The notes beneath the pieces are model-generated. The model made no database searches, was not told the origin of the DNA, and saw only the letters and a program-made list of their open reading frames with translations. Shown piece by piece: positions 1-7,294 of a DNA stretch of 64,000 nucleotides; the stretch's first letter is position 1, and every line of letters begins with the position of its first letter. This stretch comes from Sneathiella sedimenti (GTDB lineage: Bacteria; Pseudomonadota; Alphaproteobacteria; Sneathiellales; Sneathiellaceae), in NCBI RefSeq assembly GCF_017313765.1, contig NZ_JAFLNC010000005.1:186001-250000 (forward strand), read 5' to 3'. The position numbers and the translations under genes were made by a program.

Positions 1-731
1 TTCGCCGGGGAATGTGGAAAGAAGAACAGAACAATTCCCTGTCCATTTCGCGCCAGAAGTTTTTTGACCTCGTGATCGAACCGACAGATATCGCGGAAAG
101 CAGGGATAAAGGGGTCACGGCCTATAACCGCGCCGTTACCGTCAAGGTTCCTCCCATCCGCTTGCTGGACAAGGAAGAAATACTTTCCAAGGGGCAGGCC
201 TGCGAGGAGCTGGGGATCGACCCGAACCGACCCGCCGTCCTTATCCAGCTGGGGTCAGGATCCAACCGGGATATCGTGTCGATGATTGACACGGTTCTTG
301 ACAAGCTCAAGGCCAACCCGAGTATCCAACCGGTTATTGCGGAATGGATGATCGCGCCGAAATCGCTCGATTTCTGGCCCGGTATCAAGCGCTTGAGAGG
401 CTTCCCGTTAAGCCGTTACTTCAATGCCTTCGATTTCACGGTCAGTGCCGCCGGCTATAACTCCTTCAACGAGATCATATCCTTCTCGCTGCCGGCGATT
501 TTTATGGCCAACGAGCATGCCACCATGGATGATCAGGGCGGCCGCGCCGCCTTTGTCCAAGAAGAGGAGGCGGCTTATCATATACCCGGCCTCAACCTGG
601 ATATCGTCGAGAGGTCCATAGAGAATATTCTCGACCCTGAAATCCAGAATACCATGCGATATAACTGCGAACGGCTGGCCCTGGAAAACGGGGCAACCGC
701 CGCTGCGGAATCAATTGTGAATTTCTTATAG
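1..731 (+). CDS. Glycosyltransferase, C-terminal part (GT-B/MurG-like), cut by window start
   Basis: The reading frame is open to the left edge, so this is the 3' part of a longer gene; the ATG at 12 is probably internal. The protein end resembles the C-terminal nucleotide-sugar-binding half of GT28/MurG-like GT-B enzymes: a beta-strand plus Gly-rich loop (LIQLGSGSNRD), then a segment with a conserved SAAGYNSFNEI and LPAIFMANEHATMDDQGGR, where such enzymes contact the donor nucleotide. A transfer of a sugar to a lipid or polysaccharide acceptor is inferred from fold only; donor and acceptor cannot be read. The next gene starts 51 bp downstream in the same direction, so the two may be co-transcribed. 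Confidence 0.6.
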   Translation, partial: RRGMWKEEQNNSLSISRQKFFDLVIEPTDIAESRDKGVTAYNRAVTVKVPPIRLLDKEEILSKGQACEELGIDPNRPAVLIQLGSGSNRDIVSMIDTVLDKLKANPSIQPVIAEWMIAPKSLDFWPGIKRLRGFPLSRYFNAFDFTVSAAGYNSFNEIISFSLPAIFMANEHATMDDQGGRAAFVQEEEAAYHIPGLNLDIVERSIENILDPEIQNTMRYNCERLALENGATAAAESIVNFL

Positions 732-782
732 ACGCTTAATCAATACTCTTGATCAGAGTTACGAGATCAGTGGGAAAAGACG

Positions 783-1541
783 ATGACAAATTTTGTATTT
801 AGCGACAGTTTCCGGCCCGCAACTTCTGAAGCGAGACAGCTGCGGGAACATGTTCAGATCCAGTCACGCCATGCCGATGTCGTCGAGGCTCATCTTATGC
901 GCCTGTTGGACGAGCTGGGCCTGAAAAGCGAGACCCTTCAGGTTTTTCATGAATTTGAACCGTTGGGTGAGGGGGTAAACCTCAAGCATTTTCCAACGGG
1001 AAGCCGGCCTTACGCGGACGCTCCGCCGCCGGCACCGCAAAGAGCGGAAACGGATAACGAATGGTGGCCCAGCAATCGCAAGCAAGCCAACTATCTTGTG
1101 CCAAATGCCGGGTGGATAAACCATTCGGTGCAGGGGACGACGACGCTGGTTTACGGGATCTCGTTATTCGGTGTCGCCACGGAAGAAATGGAGAAGGTCG
1201 TAGAGCAGATCAGCTCCCAACAGGCCATCCGGGAGGATTTTGTGCCTCTCTTCATCACGGATTCCACTGATTTCCACATGTTCAGAAAACACGGCTATGT
1301 ATTCGAGTACTTCCCGTCACCGGAAAAGCAGCATCCCGTCGCCGGTTCTGTGTCCTGGGAGGAATATGCGCAAAAAAGACTGGATCTTGTAATCCGAAAA
1401 TGGGGGATCGTGAATATGATCAATATTGGCGAAAAAACGATCCTGACCCAATCATCGGCACCCAAGGACAAGCCTAAAGCGCGGCGCCGGACTGAAAACA
1501 ATAGTCGATCACACAAACGCGCACGGGACAAAGCGGCCTAA
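783..1541 (+). CDS. Hypothetical protein with basic C-terminal tail
   Basis: I do not recognise the family of this 252-residue protein. It has no signal peptide or membrane segment. The N-terminal ~75 residues look helical, followed by a proline-rich link (PPPAPQ, about 81-86), a mixed alpha/beta middle and a strongly basic, probably disordered tail (about residues 230-252, many R/K). It follows the glycosyltransferase by 51 bp on the same strand and could belong to a polysaccharide locus that begins left of the window. It has the normal codon texture of its neighbours. Confidence 0.6.
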   Translation: MTNFVFSDSFRPATSEARQLREHVQIQSRHADVVEAHLMRLLDELGLKSETLQVFHEFEPLGEGVNLKHFPTGSRPYADAPPPAPQRAETDNEWWPSNRKQANYLVPNAGWINHSVQGTTTLVYGISLFGVATEEMEKVVEQISSQQAIREDFVPLFITDSTDFHMFRKHGYVFEYFPSPEKQHPVAGSVSWEEYAQKRLDLVIRKWGIVNMINIGEKTILTQSSAPKDKPKARRRTENNSRSHKRARDKAA

Positions 1542-1562
1542 ACTCGCGCATACACCCACCTG

Positions 1563-1910
1563 TTAGCCGGCGTGTTTCACTTTGCTGTCAGCAGGGGCCT
1601 CGTCCCGTTCATACATGCCATAGTCGCGGATGACGCTGGCGATACGTATCCGGTAATCCTTAAAGACGGAGGCGCGGCCCTTGGCCTGGGCATTGCGGTG
1701 CGCCGAGATATTGCGCCATTGCTCAATCGCCGCTTCGTCGCGAAAGAACGAGATGGAAAGAATTTTTTTCTCGTCCGTCAGGCTCTGAAAACGTTCAACC
1801 GAAATAAATCCGTCTATTTCCTCAAGTGTCGGGCGCAAGCCCGCCGCGATATCCAGATATTCCTGTTTATGGTTGTCATGGGGATAAACTTCAAAAATTA
1901 CGGCTATCAT
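1563..1910 (-). CDS. Antibiotic biosynthesis monooxygenase (ABM)-domain protein
   Basis: A 115-residue protein of the ABM/dimeric alpha-beta barrel type: an opening strand MIAVIFEVYP, a helix with HKQEYLDIAAGLRPTLEEIDGFISVERF, then a second strand LSISFFRDEAAIEQWR and an AxxRASVFKDYRIRIA segment. Family members are small cofactor-free oxygenases or haem/quinol-handling proteins; the substrate here is unknown. The frame extends upstream to 1964, but the start at 1910 is preferred because GGAAAGG lies about 9 nt upstream of that ATG. It is single-gene and convergent with the gene ending at 1541, 21 bp away. Confidence 0.72.
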   Translation of the reverse strand: MIAVIFEVYPHDNHKQEYLDIAAGLRPTLEEIDGFISVERFQSLTDEKKILSISFFRDEAAIEQWRNISAHRNAQAKGRASVFKDYRIRIASVIRDYGMYERDEAPADSKVKHAG

Positions 1911-2517
1911 TGTTCGCATCCTTTCCAAATGACGGCTTTTCCGGTTCATCGGTAATTGCCGCAACCAAACGAGGCAACGTTAATATCGCGGCATACCCCT
2001 GAACTCAGCGTTTCGTCCGGTAACAAGTTTGCAGAAATAATAGGCTTTAGTAAATTGGCAATCACTTATATGCGCTAGATGGAAACAATGCTGATTAGGT
2101 TTCTCCACGCATTGCCTTCACAATACACGATTGCCGTATTGGTTGATCTTGGAATATCGCGAACCGGGAATTTTATAGCCGATCCAGAGCCCTTGAGAAT
2201 TGCGGGTTCGTTGATGCGGATAAACGCCCGCGGTTGATTGACTTGTGAAACGGAAGGCATTTTGTTTCCGTGATGATCACTTGGAGCCAGCAACGGGATT
2301 TTGCTGGCAAAGCAATCACAGTTATTGGACGTGTCGGCAAGGCAAATTCAACATGCGGTACCTATGCGGCATTTGCCACGACGATTACCGTCAGGAGAGG
2401 GGCGCAGAGGAGAGCGCGCAGACCTCTTTCAAGAAGACGCAACGCACTGCGTCTCTCTTGTGTTTTTTTTAATGTATTTTATCCACGCAGAACGCAAGAC
2501 GCCTGCGGAATTAAAAA
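1911..2517. other. Intergenic region, no convincing gene
   Basis: About 600 bp between the ABM-domain gene and the next minus-strand gene. Open frames here overlap each other on both strands and show no family motif or good ribosome site. The one clear element is a strong plus-strand terminator near its right end, which suggests a short plus-strand transcript, possibly non-coding, starting around 2240-2300. A hairpin (CCAGCAA with TTGCTGG, about 2286-2308) lies within that stretch. Confidence 0.4.
2431..2470 (+). terminator. Rho-independent terminator
   Basis: AGACGCA (2435-2441) and TGCGTCT (2448-2454) form a perfect 7-bp stem around a 6-nt loop, extended by AAGA/CTCTT pairing, and followed by GTG and a run of eight T. 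It points to a plus-strand transcript ending here, although no plus-strand gene is evident just upstream. Confidence 0.7.
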
Positions 2518-2868
2518 CTAGATATTTTCCGCAAGAGCATTTTGACAGGCTTCTGCCAGTTCACGATCCGGCTTTTCAGCTCCTAATGGAGTTGCCCAGC
2601 CTGCATCCTCAACAATCCCACGTCGTTTATAGCTATTGGCCTCTCCAAACTTGGCGAGCACGTCCATTGAATTGGGGTCATTCTTGGAGTTCTGCAAGCA
2701 ATAGGGTATAAGTGCCGTCGCAACCGCCATTTTGGCGTTTTCGCTCGACATATCATTGGCTGCGTTCTCCGTCATCCAGCCACCCCAGTTGAATCCCACT
2801 ATAGCCACGGCGATAGCGCCTGCTCCCGCGCCCATAAGCGCAGGTTTAATCCATGTAGGAATTTCCAT
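2518..2868 (-). CDS. Conserved small membrane-anchored protein of unknown function
   Basis: A 116-residue protein with one N-terminal hydrophobic segment (PALMGAGAGAIAVAIVGFNWGGW, residues ~9-31) and a soluble helical remainder that includes CLQNSKNDP. The opening METI/V-P-TW-KPAL pattern and GFxWGGW motif are typical of a hypothetical protein widespread in Rhizobiales and Rhodospirillales. The N-in anchor with the C-terminal part in the periplasm is inferred. No partner gene is adjacent. It is convergent with the terminator at 2431-2470, whose T run lies within 50 bp of its stop. Confidence 0.75.
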   Translation of the reverse strand: MEIPTWIKPALMGAGAGAIAVAIVGFNWGGWMTENAANDMSSENAKMAVATALIPYCLQNSKNDPNSMDVLAKFGEANSYKRRGIVEDAGWATPLGAEKPDRELAEACQNALAENI

Positions 2869-3296
2869 AAATAAGTCCGATCTGTATCAGGACAGGCACG
2901 CAGTATCGCGTGCAAGATGCTCTATCGTAACACACTATCCCAAATATCTAGCATGGTTTAAGGCTTATTTAATTCTCCTTCCGATTGCTCAAATTTTTAT
3001 TAGTGTCCTGGACCCAATAAAAATGCGGAATAATTATTATGTGAAACTACAAAGTAGGGAAAGGATTTAGACCTAATTACAAATAGATCGCTATTCAGTG
3101 ATATAATAGTTGGTTGCAGTCAATACGATTTTGAGTTGAGAATTTAGACTATAAGCCTCAAGGATAGAGATGATATGGGGTTCTATAGAATTAAGCATCT
3201 TTAGTATTTGTGGTTTATCACCATTTTTCCTGGTCACTTGTGCCCCTAGGCTACATAGGATCCAGCGTCGAAATTACAAAAAATGTTTATTAGAAC
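2869..3296. other. AT-rich intergenic region, nothing recognised
   Basis: About 430 bp of AT-rich sequence between two minus-strand genes. I see no RNA gene, repeat or coding frame with a recognisable product. It should hold the promoter of the small membrane protein to its left and the 3' end of the cyclase transcript. Confidence 0.4.
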
Positions 3297-5096
3297 TCAG
3301 GCTCCCTCTGGCAAGCCGGCTAGCTGGAGTGCCCCAAGGACCAGTTCAAGGGAATCTGGGTTCCTGATAGGCAGTGCTTTTCTATATTTAGTAACCGTTG
3401 CTTCTGGTGACATCGCTAAAATTTTCCTGGCCGCAACTCGGGCTTCTGACAAGCGATCAAGCTGGGTGTAGGCTGCAATCAACACCCAGTAGGTCGAGTC
3501 CCATTCCGAGTTGAGGGCAAGAGAGCGCTCAGCCAATTCAGCGGCGAGATCAGCGCGATCGTTGAAAAGGTGAGCTACTGCCGAAACAGTCAGATGGCTA
3601 AAGAAATTGGGGTCCATCGGGCCGAGTGCCCTTGCTCGCTCCAAAAGACGCAATCCGGCCTCTGAATCATCGCCGAATACAAGAGCACAGCCGGCCATTG
3701 CATTTACAAAACCTGATCCTGGATTAAGTTTAACCGAGCGACGGACAGCATCCAGCCCAGTCGCGTAGTCCTGTTTCAACATCACGAGCGTAAAGCCCCC
3801 AAGCACGATACTCACCGCGTCGTCTGTCTCGGCAGTGAGCGCTCGGCGGGCCATCGAGATTGCAGTGACTAAATCATCGCTGCCGTAAGGTGGCCAGGGT
3901 CGACTGATCCGTTGCACAAAGCACCAGGCTGCATGTGCAAGAGCCGGTCCGTAAGACGGGTCAAGATCAATAGCATGAATGAGTAAATCAAGCGCTATCC
4001 GGTTTTCATCAGGACGTATGGCATAAATATGGGGGAGCGCCTGAAGATAAAGATCGTAAGCATCTAGATTGCCGGCTGATTTGCGTCGTGAGCGTTCGAT
4101 CTCTGCCTTGCGTACCGTCGGTTCAATCGCTCCGATCACATTGTCAGTAATTCTGTCCTGAAGATCAAACACATCTTCCAACTCACCGTCAAAGCGGTCT
4201 GCCCACAGGTGAGCGCCTGAGGTAGCATCAATTAACTGTCCGGTAATACGCAACCGGTTCCCTGCCTTACGTACGCTGCCTTCTAACACGTAGCGTACAC
4301 CAAGCTCACGACCGACCTGCTTTATATCCACAGCCCGGCCCTTGTAAACAAAGCTCGAATTTCGGGCGATAACGAAGAGCTGGTTAAAGCGTGACAGCGC
4401 CGTGATGATATCCTCAACCATACCGTCAACAAAGTATTCTTGCTCGTTATCCCCAGACATGTTCGTAAACGGTAGAACGGCAATCGAGGCTTTTTCGGAC
4501 GTACTATGGTTGGTGGCCTTTTCTGTCTGCAAAACGAGTTGTTCCGCCGACTTATCCTTCATAGGCAGCTCATTGCCAACCGCCAGCGAATAGATCCGGA
4601 TGGGTTCTGCAATATTTTTGAGAGTCGTTTCGCCGAGGTCCGTAACAGACAGATTGATCTTTGCTCTTACTTGGCGATATGCGTCCTCTGATAGGCAGAC
4701 TGCGCCAGGTTTGGCAACCCCTTCCAAACGTGCCGCAATATTAACGCCGTCACCCATCAAATCGCCATCGCTCTGTTCAATTACATCTCCGAGATGGATG
4801 CCTATGCGAAGCACGAGGGTGTGCTCCTCCTGCAAACCGCCGTTGTGCTCGATCATTGCTTCCTGCACGTCAATTGCACAGCGCACAGCATCAACCACAC
4901 TTAGGAATTCGACTAAGACACCATCTCCCGTTCGCTTGAACACACGTCCATTATGGGCGGTTATGTTTGGATCAACCAGATGATCAAGCACTGTCCGTAA
5001 ACGCGCCAGTGTGCCTTCTTCGTCAGCCCCCATGAGGCGGCTGAACCCGACTACGTCTGCGGCGAATATTGCTGCTAGCTTCCTTCGTTCAGTCAT
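3297..5096 (-). CDS. Class III adenylate/guanylate cyclase with TolB-like and TPR domains
   Basis: 599 residues from the chosen start. The N-terminal ~170 residues are a class III nucleotide cyclase domain with the two metal-binding aspartates D14 (IFAADVVGFSRL) and D58 (KRTGDGVLVEF). A linker leads to a TolB-like segment (SIAVLPFTNMSGDNEQEYFVDG, DIITALSRF, YVLEGSVRK, GAHLWADRFD), then TPR-type helices to the end. This architecture is common in alphaproteobacteria; the C-terminal part probably senses or scaffolds. It is cytoplasmic, with no membrane segment. The frame continues upstream inside the sulfotransferase gene, but the MTERRKLAAIFAADVVGFS start at 5096 fits the family. The preceding gene stops 7 bp upstream, indicating an operon. 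Confidence 0.85.
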   Translation of the reverse strand: MTERRKLAAIFAADVVGFSRLMGADEEGTLARLRTVLDHLVDPNITAHNGRVFKRTGDGVLVEFLSVVDAVRCAIDVQEAMIEHNGGLQEEHTLVLRIGIHLGDVIEQSDGDLMGDGVNIAARLEGVAKPGAVCLSEDAYRQVRAKINLSVTDLGETTLKNIAEPIRIYSLAVGNELPMKDKSAEQLVLQTEKATNHSTSEKASIAVLPFTNMSGDNEQEYFVDGMVEDIITALSRFNQLFVIARNSSFVYKGRAVDIKQVGRELGVRYVLEGSVRKAGNRLRITGQLIDATSGAHLWADRFDGELEDVFDLQDRITDNVIGAIEPTVRKAEIERSRRKSAGNLDAYDLYLQALPHIYAIRPDENRIALDLLIHAIDLDPSYGPALAHAAWCFVQRISRPWPPYGSDDLVTAISMARRALTAETDDAVSIVLGGFTLVMLKQDYATGLDAVRRSVKLNPGSGFVNAMAGCALVFGDDSEAGLRLLERARALGPMDPNFFSHLTVSAVAHLFNDRADLAAELAERSLALNSEWDSTYWVLIAAYTQLDRLSEARVAARKILAMSPEATVTKYRKALPIRNPDSLELVLGALQLAGLPEGA

Positions 5097-5103
5097 GTCT
5101 GAT

Positions 5104-5727
5104 TCAGATCTTGCCAGATACGCGATCCCAAAACTCTGCACGATCATTGGTGCGTGGAAAAAGATCATCGGGAACAGGAACATCCAGAAAGTCACAGAGA
5201 GGTTTCCAACCATCTTTAACCTGATAGACAAGAAGTTGATCGGCGGGAATCCTTGCTACGACTGCCTCATTATGAGCGATGAACGCTTCCCTCAAATCTG
5301 CTTCACTAAGTCCAGAAGGAAATCCTGTTTTACCAATAACCTCGCTGGTCATATCAAGCCACTCCTGTAATTCCTCGGGGGCCTGATCCCGTTCGGCAAG
5401 CAATCGGTAAATCGTCTGTGAAAAGCTTTGCGCCCAACTTTCCGGGGTGCGATGCGTCAGGATGAACTTAGCTGTTGGATAGGTCGCGTACAATTCCCGA
5501 AAAAATCCAGCGGTGGGCCAATCGACGGCACTTTCATATCCCTCATAAATTGCCATCCAATCAGGAGCGCCTTTGGCAGCTGCCGACCATAGCGGCACTT
5601 GCACAGATAGATTGTGGAGCACTTCTTCCATGTGATGGCAAGGCCCCAGCCCAATCTGATTTATCGCGAGCTTAAGGGAATAGGTTCCTGTTCTGCCTAC
5701 GCCGACGCCGATGACATTTATTGGCAT
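5104..5727 (-). CDS. Sulfotransferase family protein
   Basis: 207 residues. The N-terminal loop INVIGVGVGRTGTYSL (residues 3-18) is the PAPS 5'-phosphosulfate-binding type of P-loop, and FILTHRTPESWAQSF fits the 3'-phosphate-binding strand. The rest matches the short bacterial/eukaryotic 'Sulfotransfer_4' type (CDFLDVPVPDDLFPRTND near the end). The acceptor is unknown. The start at 5727 is chosen for the strong GGAGGG site 7-12 nt upstream; an in-frame ATG at 5775 is less likely. It lies directly upstream of the cyclase gene with a 7-bp gap, so the two are likely co-expressed. Confidence 0.8.
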   Translation of the reverse strand: MPINVIGVGVGRTGTYSLKLAINQIGLGPCHHMEEVLHNLSVQVPLWSAAAKGAPDWMAIYEGYESAVDWPTAGFFRELYATYPTAKFILTHRTPESWAQSFSQTIYRLLAERDQAPEELQEWLDMTSEVIGKTGFPSGLSEADLREAFIAHNEAVVARIPADQLLVYQVKDGWKPLCDFLDVPVPDDLFPRTNDRAEFWDRVSGKI

Positions 5728-6286
5728 ATTGACCCTCCAAGAAATATTGGCAAGTACAAAGGACGCGTAAAACATTTAACAACTTAATCAACACTGCCCC
5801 AACAAGGAAAAACTGGCAACGGAAAAGGACTGCCCCAGATGGAAAGTGCACAATAAAACGACGATTGATTGACCTATACACCTCAAGCGGATTGGAAGGT
5901 CTACTGGAGAATCTGCAAACAAAGCATTATGCTTTCAGCATGCTTTACCTGATCGGTGCTATTCTTTCTGGGGCCTTTGCTGCATTTAAGCACGCTACGA
6001 TTTCGAGGGTTTGCTTGCCGGTATCCTTGCTTTGCTGTTGGCAAGTGATCAAGATAATCTCGCTGATACACATGTAATTTCAATTCATCTGCGCTTGGTC
6101 ACAAGCAAACATTTGTGTTCGTTGAAGATAGTATCCGCTATTTGTTCAAATACTGTCTCCAACTTTCTGTGCAATAGTCATGTCGTTTCTGAAAGTATTG
6201 CACCGACGACGCTTGCAGCAAGTATTGCCTTTTCAACTTCGCAGGTTCATTATCTATGCAAATTAAAAGCAGGTAGGTTGATCGGT
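5728..6286. other. Divergent intergenic region with a possible frameshifted remnant
   Basis: About 560 bp between the minus-strand sulfotransferase and the plus-strand binding-protein gene. It must hold both promoters. At 5940-6060 two overlapping plus frames join into a hydrophobic stretch (MLYLIGAILSGAFAAFKHAT, then EGLLAGILALLLASDQDN) if the frame slips near 6000. This could be a decayed two-helix membrane protein. Nothing else is recognised. Confidence 0.3.
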
Positions 6287-7294
6287 ATGATAAGACGCTC
6301 ACTATTTGTGCCTTTTTTAGTTTTTATTGCCTTACTATTAGGTTCTGTGACAAATGGATACGCCGCAAGCAAGCTAATTTATGTGGCACTTTGGCGTGGA
6401 TGCGAAGAAGTTTGCAACGGATTTCAAGACTATGTCTCAGAAAAAGGTCTGGACACCGAACTTGTCCTCCGTGATGCAGCGCAAGATAAAACCAAGCTCC
6501 CCGGTTTTCTGAAAGAAGCCCGCGAGATGAAGGCGGATTTAATTCTGTCGTGGGGAACTTCCGTGACGCTTGGTATCGCGGGTACGCTTGAAGACCAAGA
6601 CAGTCCGAAGTTTAACAATGATATTCCTCAGGTATTTACAGTCGTAGCCGATCCGGTCGGCGCTCGCATTATTGAAAGCCTGGTAAATACGGGGCGACGG
6701 AATATTACGGGTACATTTAACCGTGTTCCTGAAGTGGTCAATATCAATACAATCCGATCCTATAAACCCACGTTTAAGCGTCTTGGGCTTCTCTATAATA
6801 CAAATGAGCCAAACTCATTACAAAAGCGCGATGAAATAATGGCCCTGTCAAAAGCGCTGGATTTTGATTTGGTCGCCCTTGAGTTAAAATTAGGAAATGA
6901 CGGGTACCCGCAAGTAGACGACATTCAGAAAAAAGTGGTCGAACTAAAAGACAGGGGGGTCGATTTCATTTATCTTGGCTCAAGCTCTTTTCTCCGTAAG
7001 AACGGCGCAGCTTTCACGGGGGCGGCCGTCGAAAATGGCATTCCTGTCCTAAGCCCTTATGAAAATCTGGTTCGGAAATCCGATGCACTGCTCTCAATAG
7101 CAGCTCGTTATTATGACCTTGGAAAACTGGCGGGCGAACAGGCAGAAAAGATATTGATGGATAACAAAATACCCGGAGATATTCCGGTACTTCAAATGAC
7201 TGATTTTGCCTATGTCATAAATATGAAAGTTGCTCAGAAACTCAATCTGTATCCGCCTGTTGAGATTCTTCAGTTCGCTGAGACTGTGAACTGA
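6287..7294 (+). CDS. Orphan ABC-type periplasmic substrate-binding protein (ABC_sub_bind/TrpX-like)
   Basis: 335 residues with an N-terminal signal peptide (RRSLFVPFLVFIALLLGSVTNGYAA). The mature part matches the ABC_sub_bind fold: LIYVALWRGCEEVCNGFQDYV, ADLILSWGTSVTLG, VFTVVADPVGARIIESL, FKRLGLLYNTNEPNS, GVDFIYLGSSSFLR, GIPVLSPYENLVR and a closing ILQMTDFAYVINMKVAQKL-type segment. Ligands in this family are varied (for example aromatic amino acids), so none is assigned. The start at 6287 is chosen because a signal peptide follows directly; the frame is open farther upstream. No permease or ATPase gene is in the window. Its 3' end overlaps the convergent sensor-transporter gene by 53 bp, suggesting a functional pair. 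Confidence 0.82.
   Translation: MIRRSLFVPFLVFIALLLGSVTNGYAASKLIYVALWRGCEEVCNGFQDYVSEKGLDTELVLRDAAQDKTKLPGFLKEAREMKADLILSWGTSVTLGIAGTLEDQDSPKFNNDIPQVFTVVADPVGARIIESLVNTGRRNITGTFNRVPEVVNINTIRSYKPTFKRLGLLYNTNEPNSLQKRDEIMALSKALDFDLVALELKLGNDGYPQVDDIQKKVVELKDRGVDFIYLGSSSFLRKNGAAFTGAAVENGIPVLSPYENLVRKSDALLSIAARYYDLGKLAGEQAEKILMDNKIPGDIPVLQMTDFAYVINMKVAQKLNLYPPVEILQFAETVN

Noticed and set aside
2075-2711. Several overlapping frames on both strands
   Set aside because: They contradict each other, lack start signals, and cross the strong terminator at 2431-2470.
3170-3471. Overlapping plus frames of 62-65 codons
   Set aside because: They run into the 3' end of the cyclase gene in antisense and show no protein character.
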